NCBI RefSeq assembly: GCF_000275845.1
Contig: NW_006766895.1
Location: forward strand, 316,710 to 380,709
DNA from: Dichomitus squalens LYAD-421 SS1
Taxonomy: Eukaryota; Basidiomycota; Agaricomycetes; Polyporales; Polyporaceae
DNA: 64,000 nucleotides
Reading direction: 5' to 3'
The notes below the pieces were generated by a model, which had not been told where the DNA came from, ran no database searches, and saw nothing but the letters and a program-made list of their open reading frames with translations. The position numbers were made by a program, and so were the translations under genes. Positions 11,889-22,914 of this stretch are shown here, piece after piece; the first letter of the stretch is position 1; every line of letters starts with the position of its first letter.

Positions 11889-13500
11889 CTAGCTGATCCA
11901 TGCCCGTACCCCCTCGTCCCCCGCCTCGTAAGGGGCCCGTTCGGGACAGTCCTCAGGGAGCCCATGCCCGTGCTCGTAGTGATCGTCCCTAGCCGTCGTA
12001 TGACAGTAGGGACAGTGCAGCTTCTTGAAGTGCAGGTGGTTGTCCCGCACGTGCCGGTGAAGCGCAGACCGCGTCATCACCGAGGCACACCCACTCCAGC
12101 CGCACTGCACCTTCGTCGTGCACTTGGTGTCGGAACAATGCACGTCTCGCAAGTGGTCTAGCAGCCCCTCTGGGCTCACGACCGCGCCGCAGTCCCGGAC
12201 GTGGGCAGGTGACAGGGACCTCGATCCGGACGACGTTCGAGTGGGCGTCGAACCGCGTCCGGAACGCGTCGACGTGTGGAGGGTACGGAGCCGCTTGATC
12301 ATCTTCTGTTGGCGGCGAAGGCGAAGGCTGGACACAGGGCACCTCATCTGCAGCGGGATAAGGGTAGTCGAGATGGTTATAACCATCACTGGGTGGTTCA
12401 ACATTTCTTAGCGCATTCAGGTTGGAGAAATTGCGAGTAGGCTGACTTACAATGTATCCGGGGCCTGTGGGACGCAATTGACGTCGGCGGCAGGCTGTCC
12501 CCATTCAAAGCCGAAACCGACAAAATGGTGTCTAAGCATAGGTAAATCAGTAACTATACAAGCGGCGTCGCCAACCACTCACTCATCATACGATATTGTG
12601 AGATCAGACATGTCCTGGTCTACTACTCCTGGGAGTCTACTTGCGCCCGTACCCGACGGCTCGCTGTGTACGGGTGAGGGCATGTCAACACGCGTGCATG
12701 AACGAGGACGTCAACATGGAGCACTTACGTCTGGGCATTCCGTTGTCTTTTTCTGCCCTTGCGCATTTTCTCAAGGGGACGCGGCCCGCTGCGACGATGG
12801 CGCAAGCTCGGAGCGTCGCCGTAGACAATGGAACAGGGCTCGTAGGAGCCGTCGTGGTTGATCTAGACGTGTGGGCACCTGAATTGTTGTCACGACCACT
12901 GTAAGAGCAGTGATTGAGCATGACGACCGGCATGAAAGGCGCGACATGGTACTTACTGTGCAGTCTTCAGGTGTTGCACCAGGTTATGTGCCTGCTTGAA
13001 GCCTCTGCCGACTTGCCTACAGCCGGACAGCATGCAGAACACTTTGCTATGAAAGCCATCAGTGGGTATTGCGGGAAGTAGTTGAGCGGTTACTGACCAT
13101 GTACCAGAGTGTTTGAGCATGTGGCGCGGAAAGTCGCTTAGGCGGGCAACAGACTCATTGCATAATGCACACCAGTACTATAAACGGGACGTGGTGTTTG
13201 TCAGTTCGTGCAAGCGCTTCGCGTAGAGTGGTATGACGTACTCATACTGAGGGGGCCTTTCCGCGGTCGGAGAGCACTAATCCACCAATGTAGGGTCCGT
13301 CCGAGACGCCATCCGCATGATTGCGTATGGGGGCCATGACGTTGTGAGGAAAAGGAAGCGGCCCGGGGCGTGTGTTGGCAGTGGTATGGGCGGGAGGGGG
13401 CTACGGAGGTATAATACCTTCGGCTGGACGAGACTGCTCACGAATGAATCGGCCAATATGGGGCGGTCCTATAGCCAGAGGCCGCCAAAGCTCCAGTGAC
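11889..13500 (-). pseudogene. frameshifted C2H2 zinc-finger paralogue
   Basis: Second copy of the gene at 35235-36371. From 11898 to about 12523 the two are nearly identical: I count about 8 differences in the first 300 bases and 2 in the next 290. One extra G near 12202-12205 shifts the frame inside the first finger (after the codon for the second half of VPVTC). The rest, including CGWSGC and CPYCHT, is still open but out of phase. The C-terminus is cut: the frame stops at 11889, where the intact copy reads on through CAWC. Upstream of 12525 the match drops sharply. Parts of exon 2 (around 13425-13490) and exon 3 (12570-12670) can still be aligned but are separated by about 750 bases absent from the intact copy. 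I read it as a decayed duplicate. Confidence 0.65.
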
Positions 13501-13738
13501 GTTACTTGGCGCGTAGTGTTGTGTAGGTCAGGAATGAGCGCTGGGAGGTCTGGAACGAGGGAATCGTGCCGCTGGAAAGGTCAGTACGACCCATCTCAGC
13601 CTGGTTGTCATCACAGATCTCAACAAGCCTACCTCTTCGGCAAAGACAAGACTAATGCGGGTGCCTTCTTATGCACCTCCTGACCATAAAGCCCGTCTAG
13701 GCCAATCTGGGCGACATCACTCCCTGGCACATCCACCA

Positions 13739-15519
13739 TGAGCTAGGCCACTGAGAGGTGAGTTATAAAACGAAAGTAGTATGAAGAACAAGCACATACT
13801 ACTCGCGAGGGGTCGATGGTATGCACGCTAGGGCCGGCTCCAGGATCGGGGACGCTGATGGACGGTCGGAAGAAGGAATGTAAGGAATGTCGATGGTAAT
13901 GGAAGAAATTAAGGGGCGGGGAATTAGGAAAAAAACTAGCAAAGCCGCAAGCCCGCCGCTGCCATGCCGTTGAGGTGCACGGCTGCCATAGGGGCCCCTT
14001 GAGATATGGTGAAGTATAGGGACGCAAACAGGCCTACTAGGCGTGCAGTATCTATGCGAGAAGGCGCAACATGCGAACACCGACTGCATTGAAGCCAGAA
14101 GATGATGGTCGACCGAGTGAGACCAGTCGCAGTGCAGCCTGAGGTAAATCAAAATCAGAGAAGTGGATGCTGGCGAGTGTGTGAGGAGGTACTAGAAGAC
14201 TCACCGTTGACTGTCTCAGAGGAACGCAACAATGGGATTTGAACGATGACGAAACATGGACCATAGGGCTTCAGCGTGACGTAAGGAGCGTAGTAGTAAC
14301 CTAGGTGGGTCAGACTGGTGAACGAGTGTCGGTAGGGAGGTGGGTCGTTGACAGCCGGTTACGTTTCACGCAGGCCATATATACCTTCTTACTATCAAAG
14401 CCGTTTGGTCCAGTGGCGCCGATTGATGTGCCATTGAACTACGCACGGAGTGGCAAAAAGATCAATGGATGCCAATGACTTTTCTGTCCCAAACACCTTG
14501 CGCGTTGATCTTGGGTCCCTCGTAGTGCACAAAGGCTTTGCTGATCCACATCAGACATTTTGTTTCGTCTTTGACTTGCGAAAAAGAATGCTTTCCGTGT
14601 TTCCTATTACAGCGAAGAGAGTGAACTCCCCAAGGGTTGACGCTCTAAGGGGGAGAAAGGACCCTCCGAAATGCAAGATCTAAACGTACACTTCGCATTG
14701 CCTGTTCATGTACCATTGACACGCCTTACCTGCTATCCTACAGACCCGGAGAGTCCCAAACCCCATCACTTGCGCTGGACAATCGATCACCTATCAGTTT
14801 CTCTCTCGTTCTCCACAAACAAACGCGGACAAAAGACACTTACCATTGTCATTCCCTTTGCCTAAAACCTAACCCTTCGCATCCTGCCCCTTTTCGCCAA
14901 CAGCCTGGGCAAACAATCCCACGTTCCAAACCAGCCACAACGTTATACGCGTCACCTGCAAGCCATTGAACAGAGTGCCCTGCCAGCGCGCCGTACGGAG
15001 ATTTGAGAAGTCACGCAGGCGCATCACGGCCACGTCGTGCATGATGCTCGGCCTCGTCTCGTGCCCTGCAATAGTCTGGCGAAGGACGTGGCGCGATTGA
15101 TTGGACGTCATGACAAAGACGTCCTACGTACCGCTTGTACGTTCCCTGGTGTGGATGTTCGGCGAAAGTCGACAGAGCTCATGTGAGTGCACCACGTACC
15201 ACGCGCACCACAAGCCTCCGAGACTGTGTGTCCCAGCACAGGTTTAGAATCCGTTCGTCTGGAATGTACGGGCGCTCGGTGAATTCGGAGAAGGGTTCTA
15301 CGCACGTGCAAAATCCCACGCAAGATAGACGAGGTTGAAAGTCGCAGCAGCGAGGTGGAGAGAACCGAGCTGACCGCACAGTGAGCCCTCATCGATGTAT
15401 CCCTCGCTCAGAGAGCTAACAAGCGGCACGTACCACATACGAAGCCAGGCTCGTGGAACCAAAGATTAGGCATATGGCTATACATCGGAGGTGGGTCAAT
15501 TGAGGTGCTCTCGAGCGCG
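13739..15519. other. 1.8 kb, coding fragments only
   Basis: No complete gene seen. On the minus strand 14869-15400 holds protein-like pieces in different frames (for example EPFSEFTERPYIPDERIL around 15200-15290 and a hydrophobic end near 14880-14960) that I could not join. They may be the 3' end of the F-box locus or a relic. Confidence 0.35.
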
Positions 15520-16760
15520 TCATGCCCTCTTGGTTGTGATCGTCGGAAGGGTAAGATGGGGAGTGGATGAAGATGTGGCGCCGCGGCGCGTACTGCCCAG
15601 AGGGATTATGCACCGATAGGAAGCTGCCTGACGGACTGTCTGTCTATATCGGTCCAGCAATACAAGCATGTCGGCTTGTGCTTCTACCATTTTCTTATCT
15701 AAGAGGCTGCCTTCGGATGTACAATGTTTTGGAAGCCTATAGATGAGAATGGCGCTGTACTGACATACGCAAAGGGGTTCCTTCGATAGCTCCAAGTGCA
15801 ACGAGATGGGGTTACCTGAACGTGGAAGCGGCTCCCTCGGTGACCCGCTGCACAGAGAGCCCGGTCCGATCGAGACCTTCCAGAGAGTTTCTCCGGTAGC
15901 AATATCGACAATAAGGACATTGTCTGGCGCACGGGAACCAATGAATGCAAGCAGAGGGAAGTTGGTGGAGAAAAGCGGTATGCTGCCTCTCTCAGGCGTA
16001 CTGTCCAGATAGCCGTGTGGAACGAAGTGGCCCCGAGGCGAGTCCGTCACAACCGACGCCACTGCAGCTGCATGAACTTGGAGGTCCTGGATGGCGGCCG
16101 GCGAAGGAAACTGGACTGGGGTGGTAACGAGGCGACCGCGACTGTACAGCGGTGGAGATGAGGGGGCCTGAGTATCGACGGAGCGCCGTCATATCTTCAG
16201 TCAGGAGTGCTTCGCCCTAAAGACGAGGAAGCCCTGAGAAAGGTCGAAGCGACTCGTCCCGACATGATCCTTCAAACAGGATGATGGAAGTGTGACAGTG
16301 CGAGTAAGAAGAGTCCATAACGTACCTGGCTGAGTGCCCAAAATTGTCCTCCAGAGCCCGTACGGATAATCCACCGTTCATCGTCAGAGCGACACTGGTA
16401 TTTTTCTGCTCGTCAATACTGAAGCTGAGGACGTTACCCGGACTCGCTGGCTGATATCCTCCCTCGTGCACATATCCGTGCCCGTCCCAATTGCCGTTTC
16501 AGAATGCACCATAGTCTGTATATGTCCTTCCAGTTCCCAGCCTCTGACAACCAAGGCCCTTCGAATGCAGTTGCGCCCTCGAACAACGTCCTCGACGTCA
16601 CAAAGCCGTGGTAGATGGCTGCTTGATGATATATGCTCTCTTCATGAGCCAGAAATAGCGAGTGTGCGGCTGGAGATACCAGTTCAACATTGTGTAGATC
16701 ATTCAGAGACAGATAGGAGAGTATATGTAGAGAGACGTCGTAGGGCAGCGAGTGAAACAT
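15520..16760 (-). pseudogene. F-box protein gene, probably decayed
   Basis: The ATG at 16760 opens a clear F-box: LPYDVSLHILSYLSLNDLHNV, then VSPAAHSLF and ESIYHQAAIYHGFV. F-box proteins link substrates to SCF ubiquitin ligases. Downstream exons give propeller-like strands: VHEGGYQPASPGNVLSFSID near 16460-16400 and FIGSRAPDNVLIVDIATGETLW around 15980-15890. This matches an Agaricomycete family with an N-terminal F-box and a WD-like body. The middle does not read cleanly. Around 16365 the frame that gives the expected FWALSQ is shifted from the preceding one, and a stop near 16201 is not removed by an obvious intron. I call it a likely pseudogene, though an unusual exon structure is possible. 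Confidence 0.5.
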
Positions 16761-16982
16761 TCAGTATAATGGTTATCGTTGAACGTGGAGAGTGGACTTC
16801 TTAGCGCCCGTCGCGGTTCGACGCAGGCTCTAAGTGCTAGCGCGCGCAAGATCACTGTCCCCGCCCTCCAGTACATCCAGATACCACAACGAGCTCTCCC
16901 TAGCAGCTGGAGACTAAAGGTAGCACTTCTGTCGAATGAACATAATATTGCTCCCAGAAACTCTACTCTCATGATCAGCGAT

Positions 16983-19900
16983 TCACGCCGCCGCCGGCAG
17001 GAAACCCGACGCCCGCCAAGCAGTTATCCATCTCATCGCATCCTCGCTCCCCAGCTGGCACATATGCGCCAGTTCTTCTGATGCCAGCTCTGCTTTCGCA
17101 GTGGACAGACGAGTATCCGAGCGGTTGCTATCACGTTGGGCGCGGAAGAAATCAAGCAAGCGTAACGCCGGATTCGTGCGCATCGCATCTACTTCGTTTG
17201 CCGACCCTTCTCCAGCCCCCTTCTCAAGCTCTGAGAGCCACTCGGAGTAAGGTACGAGGGGTACGCCGAGTTCCTTTGCCATCGGGATCACGATCGCCTT
17301 CCACTCGATAGGGCGAGGATGCACGAGGTGCAGGATGGCCGACGAGGACTTGCGCATCTCCACGAAGGCCCGGGCTGCAGGGTGACTCAAGATGAATGCA
17401 ATCTGTGTATTCTCATGCGAGGTTATCTCACTTGAGCAAGAACCAGGATGTGGATGCTGACCTCATTCATGTCTCCAGGCAAGCAGCGCGTGAACAGCGA
17501 GGATTTAACCAGGGCGGGGAACCATTCCTTCTCGTTCCAGTGCCCCAACTGATCGCCGCACACTTGCCCTAGTCGCACTGTCGTGGTAGGGATGCCGACG
17601 TGGTGAGCCAACTTGTGCAAGGTCTCTTCCGCTACCCACTTCGATTCCGTGTAACCCGATCCGATCGCAGAAGATGGCTCAACCCGCTCCTCGGGGACCG
17701 ACTCGGGAGGTTGCACTTGGTAATCTAGCTCAATCGGCATGATGAGTGTCCGCATACACTCGGAATGTCAATACTTACTTGCGAGCACGCCGATAGAGCT
17801 GACGAACATGAACTTCGGAGGAACAGTGTAGGGTGACGACAAGGCGAATTCAAGTAGGTTACGGAGACCCTGCAAGTCTCCTTCGAACGACGTGACTTTT
17901 AGGTTGAAGTTTACCTGCCATGCTATGGAGTTCCAATCAGCATTGCACGAGTAAGTGCCTCCACAGCTGACTGCTCACCATTGTGCATGATGTGCGTGAC
18001 CGAGGCCCGTATCTCTCCTAGCAGTCCAGGCTCTACCCCAAAGTCAGCGAGTTGCAGATCGGCCTCGACCATCCTGAACTTCGGCGACTCCAGTAGTGTC
18101 ACGTCGTGCCCTCTTTGAAGAAAACGCTCTCGCTGCCTTTCCAGCGCGTTTGTCGCCTTCCGGTTGAACGCGTAAACCGTTCCGATCTCGCTGTCACGTA
18201 GAAGATGCTCCAAGATATCGCATCCGAAGCCTCCAGTGGTACCCGTAACGAGAACGACATCCTTCGTGCTCGCGCGAGGGCGGAGTCCTGAAGGCCGAGC
18301 AGGCAGGTCTGCGCCATAACGCTCTGCCCGGCGGATCAGGTCCTCTGGGGTCGACGCCATCGATCCTGCCTCCGGAGAGTCCGATAGGGTGCGGAGGAGC
18401 GCATCCGTGAGAGCAACGATAGTAGGCGCTTGGAACATAACATTCATTGGTAGTCTCTTCGCCGCGGCTGGAGAATGTTCACGTAATGCGCGCAAGGCGA
18501 TGTTACGAATGTAAGTAGCTTGCAGACTACAGGCATGTCAACGCTTGATCTGTGAATTCCAAGCTGCCGCACGCGGAAGGGACTCACCTGTCGCATCCAT
18601 TGCGGAAGAGGTCTGCATCCTCGGCAAGAGGCTGACCAAGTACATGCTGCACGACGGTATGCACGAATGTCTTGACGCCGTCACTGTTCCAAGATGAGGG
18701 TGCAGGAACATCGCCTTGCGAGCTTTGTTCTACACCAGCATACAACGCTTCGATCTCGTTTTGGTAGTCTTGGAGGACCGGTACGCGACGAGGGAAGCCC
18801 TTTGCATTATATGTGAATGGCTTGGAGGGAAGGGTGACTATGATCATCTAGAACGCCATCAAGTACTGCACGTCATCATTTGAAACGGAGGGACTCGTAC
18901 GAACCTCCTTGAATACCCGAGAGTGCTGAGGAGCAATCGCGTTCGCGCGCTCTATCGTGGGCCTTCGAGGGTACTCAGCATGCGCGACTTGCGAAACTTG
19001 AAACTGTTCTCATCGTACCATATCTTGTTCCTAAAGTCCGCCAGCTTCTGCTCGTCTTGAGGGTCTAGCAGGTATTCCGGCATGGGCTCAATGAGGACCC
19101 CGTTTTGTAGCCTTCCTCGTCCAAAGATGAGGCAACCGCGGACGTGAGGGCCGTCTCTGATGATGTGCTCGAGGGGCAGCGGGTTCGTCTAGCCACCTCG
19201 CGTCAACTCCCGAAGCCAATCACACTCGACGAATGTAGCACTAGATACCTTCTCGCCGTTGGAGAGGATGATCTGATCGTCGACCCTTCCATAGATCTTC
19301 CACAGTCCTGGCTTCGTCGGGTGAGGTTCAAGAAGATCGCTTGTGGCATATGCGTCGATCCCGTTGATCCGGTCATTGAATGCCCTAGGTGGGCACTTTG
19401 ACGTTGCCTATTAAGTCCGTCTCTCTAAGTAAAGGCTTCCTGCTGATATTGCTGTAGTACCAATATGACCAGTTCGTATGTCCCGTCCCCCGCAGGGCGC
19501 ATGACGGTATCTACCAAATAATTGAAGCCGAAGTATTCCCAATCCATTTCAGGATTTACTGTCTTGCATGTGAGTCAGATGTATCACAATCAACGCAGGT
19601 TGTTTACCTGATATTCCAGCTGATATAGATCCGGTCTCCGTGCTATTGGCAAAAATGTTGAGTTATGTATCATGAACATTGCACGAAAGGAGGATGATGA
19701 TGATACGACGTACCTCCCATAACCTGTGAGCAATGCTACGCCTTGAGAAGCCAGTGAGTCTCTAACAGATTTGTTCAAAGGCGCGCCTCCAAATAACTAC
19801 GGACCAGACGGCTAAGACACAGGGTTCGTGGTGTCATGAAATGAACTAACCAAGCCCCACATCTGCTTCATAGCCAGCACTTTGTCGGGTTCGCGTGCCC

Positions 19901-21084
19901 ATTGCTGCAGTGCAACCCGCATAAGCAAATGCGTAGGCGAAGTTCACAACCACGCACCTCAAGAAACGCTGGGACAGTGTACATCAACTCTGCGCCACAG
20001 CTGACTGCCCCCTCAAAGACGTTATCAGAGTTCGGAACCGTCGGCGGAGATGCAGGGGGGAATACGCAAAAAACCCAACCGCAGGTAACCTTGAAGACAC
20101 TGATTAGCTACACGCTGGGAAAACCGATTGGCAAGGCTCTGGAACGCACCGCCATGAAGATAATTACACTCCCCATAGCATGGTACATTGGGACACCATG
20201 GGCGCTAACAATCGCACAAGTCGAGTCCATTGTGCCTTTCCCTGGTTATGATCAGGTCCCCACCAGTCAGAACCAATTCGAGTGCTCCGTGCAAGTAGGG
20301 ACATACAAGTGGACATGCCCCAACAAATTAGCCCTCGGTGCGACCAGGTGATAGGCTTCGGATGGCTGGTTGAACCTGGGGACTGGTCTTCAGTTTCGAC
20401 CACATGAAGCATCGTGAGAGTGAGCTAGATACCAGAGGAATGCAGAATCATAGCAGGGCTGTCGAGGTCGTACTTGGGCATCACCAGAAAGTCACGAGCG
20501 TCATCATCGCTCTCCGCTACTCCGGAAGGGAACAAGTCCTCATATTGCGGCATCGCGTGTTGTTTCACGCCGCCCAAGCCGGCCAGTGCGTCCTTCACAA
20601 GGTCGCTCATGTGTGGGTCTCGAGACGCCAGAACTTGAGTGCATTTCGTCTTGCTCGAGAGGTGGGCCACGGCAGCCGCCGAGTTGCGCGGGGAGATGGG
20701 AAATGCTACATGTCCCGCGCGTAGAATACCCAAAATGACAGTGGCATACGTGATGGTGTCTTACAAAGAAGTGGATCAGTGTGCGCTAGGATATGCTGGT
20801 TACCTGATAGTAAACGACGAACCTGCGCTAGCCACAATTGCGACCACGTGGTGGCCTGGAGACGCGTTCGGTCCCACAAGGGAAGAAACGAGCCGTGCAG
20901 CACGGAGGATGCCCTTGTTCATCTCCGCATAGCTGATACCCTCTATGCCCTGACCACTATCCAAGCGGAAGATATGGTAGGAGGGATTCTCGCGGGCGTT
21001 CCATTCATAGAGCTCTGGGATCGTTGCTTTGCCAGATTCGATGAACGATTTGGGGGATACATAGGAATCAGGAGGGAAAGGCAT
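16983..21084 (-). CDS. NRPS-like adenylate-forming reductase (A-T-R)
   Basis: Multi-exon gene of roughly 1,050 codons, with all splice junctions I checked in phase. It should activate a carboxylic acid as the adenylate, load it on a thiolation domain and release it as an aldehyde or alcohol using NADPH. Adenylation: MPFPPDSYVSPKSF start, FPISPRNSAAAVAHL, HSSG...PKPITWSH, LLFGGAPLNKS, TGYGSTETGS, GLWKIYGRVDDQIILSNGEK and PFTYNAKGFPRR. Thiolation: NGCDS across the junction near 18590, whose Ser is the phosphopantetheine site. Reductase: VLVTGTTGGFG for NADPH binding, then YTESK with the SDR Tyr and Lys, ending ASGFLPAAA. There is no condensation domain. In basidiomycetes these enzymes reduce aryl or amino acids, and the aminoadipate reductase is related. 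The substrate cannot be read here. Next gene is the S10 carboxypeptidase on the same strand. Confidence 0.93.
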
Positions 21085-21699
21085 GTCAAGGCGTGTCGGT
21101 GTGGGAGTAGCATTCGGGGGTCACAATAGATATAGACGAGCTATTTGCTCTTTAAAGAGTCTCAGCGCGGAGAGTCCGGGAATAGCTGATATACGATCGT
21201 GTCGGCCCGCGTCGTGAGAGGGCAAAGCTGGGGAGCTTGATAGAGCGCGAGTCCCGCGTGACTCACACTGACATGCGCAGCTCAGAAGCCCGAGAGGAAC
21301 GATTAAACATTGAATTATGTGCCCTTTGCGTCCCTCCCTAACATGTTAGTGGTCAGAGTTGGAACAGTCTGAGCGCGACAAGTAGAACAACATACGCGCT
21401 TACCACACCGATAGCTTCAAGAGATCTTCAGCATGCATACGGTCTCTTTGCGTCCGTTCGAACTAGATTTCATCAAAGTTAAAGCCATGAGTAAAAATCG
21501 GGATTCATACGACGCCCGAGCGCAGTTTGAGCGTGAGCCTTGCTGCGCCCTTAACTGTGCCAAGTTCCAACAACTTCTGGACGAGATGGTGCCGGCAAGG
21601 TTATGTAATCATTGACCTTCTTCCGGTCTCCGATGCGGCGCTAGCGCCGAGCCCTAGTGGCTGCGACTCCTAGCGGCGTGTACCGTAGTGAAGCTTGAG
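21085..21699. other. upstream of the NRPS-like gene
   Basis: Presumed promoter. No TATA box or gene recognised. Confidence 0.4.
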
Positions 21700-22760
21700 G
21701 CTAACGTCTTTATGTCATTTCATTGCTTGAAGCTGCTGCAAGAGGGGAGCTGAGTGGGACTACTACTGTATGCCAATTGAAGTCTAGTGCAGTTTTTGTA
21801 GCGCTCAAGACTGCACAGAGGGTCCCGTTTGGTTGTCATGCCAGTGACTTCTCTCCGCTGACCGCCACATGGGTACATGGTGAAGCCTTCATAATCATCA
21901 TAGCAAAAAGCATCTCCGTGATGCGGTGTAGACACATTCGGCATGTTGTATCGAGCTCCTGTGGACACTATGAGCGCCATCAGTAGTATCGTTCAAGTAT
22001 GTCAATCGTTCAGCAGACACTGCATCTATCGCGGCTCCTCCAGACCTCCGCTCCCGTCGCGTCCAACGGGTTCATTATCACGTAGCCATCTCTTAGTCGG
22101 CTCGAACCATGCACGTTCACCGTACATGCTATGGGGCCGTCGTCGTTGAAGTCTGAGTACACGTCCAGACTTTAGTCAATAGAGGTAAAGTTCGTCGAGA
22201 GCAGGCGCACAATTAGCTGTTTGTCGGCGGTTGCCTTTTCAATTCCCGCGCGCTCGCGATGACAAGTCCGGTATGGTGAACTCCCGGGACAACATAAATG
22301 GGGTATACGACCCACCCACGCTGAACCCGGGGTCAGCTACATTCGGGAGTTCGAGCGGATCCTCTTCGTCCTACAAGGCAGCTGCGATTTGCCTCAGCAT
22401 CCTAGCCGTATCAACATGGTCTCCGTCCGATCAATAAACGATCGGAGCGGAACGGTCATGGCTGAAATGCGTTGAGCCGGTGACCAAGCCGAGTCTGGGA
22501 TCAGTCATACTTGAGTGAAAGGCAGGAGACGACCACTGGCAGGATAGACGCGAGAGTTGCTGAAGTACTGCTTGTCGACTGTCCAGCAGTTCAAATCGAG
22601 GGTGCGCGTAAACAGAGTGGTGGTCTTAACGGAGCGAAAGCACGGACCAGGAGGCCAGCATTGTTAGATGCGTCTGGAGGCTGACAACCAGCGCGTGTCG
22701 TATCCAAGAAGCAGACGGGTTCCAGATGCCATTCAGCAGTCAAACTAGGTTGAAAACTTG
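21700..22760 (-). pseudogene. decayed coding relic of unknown family
   Basis: Minus-strand reading shows protein-like segments in changing frames broken by stops: TRTLDLNCWTVDKQYFSN (near 22600), DPRLGL-like and VTGSTHFSHDRSA (near 22470), DPLELPNVADPGFSVGGSYT (near 22340) and DGYVIMNPLDATGAEVW (near 22070). Their order is collinear. They could be the C-terminal half of an F-box/propeller-type protein, but I could not confirm that and no start is visible. It lies between the reductase and the carboxypeptidase and may explain the unusually long gap. Confidence 0.33.
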
Positions 22761-22914
22761 ATTAGCTTGACGTCTGAGTAGTGCTACGATCAGGAACATG
22801 CACGCCTAATCATCTCAAGCTGAATGACGTGCAATTTGTATGCATATCGGTCGTCAGCGGAGGAGCTCGTCCTATGGACCACACGGCCCCGACCATCACC
22901 GTTGTTGGCTCATA

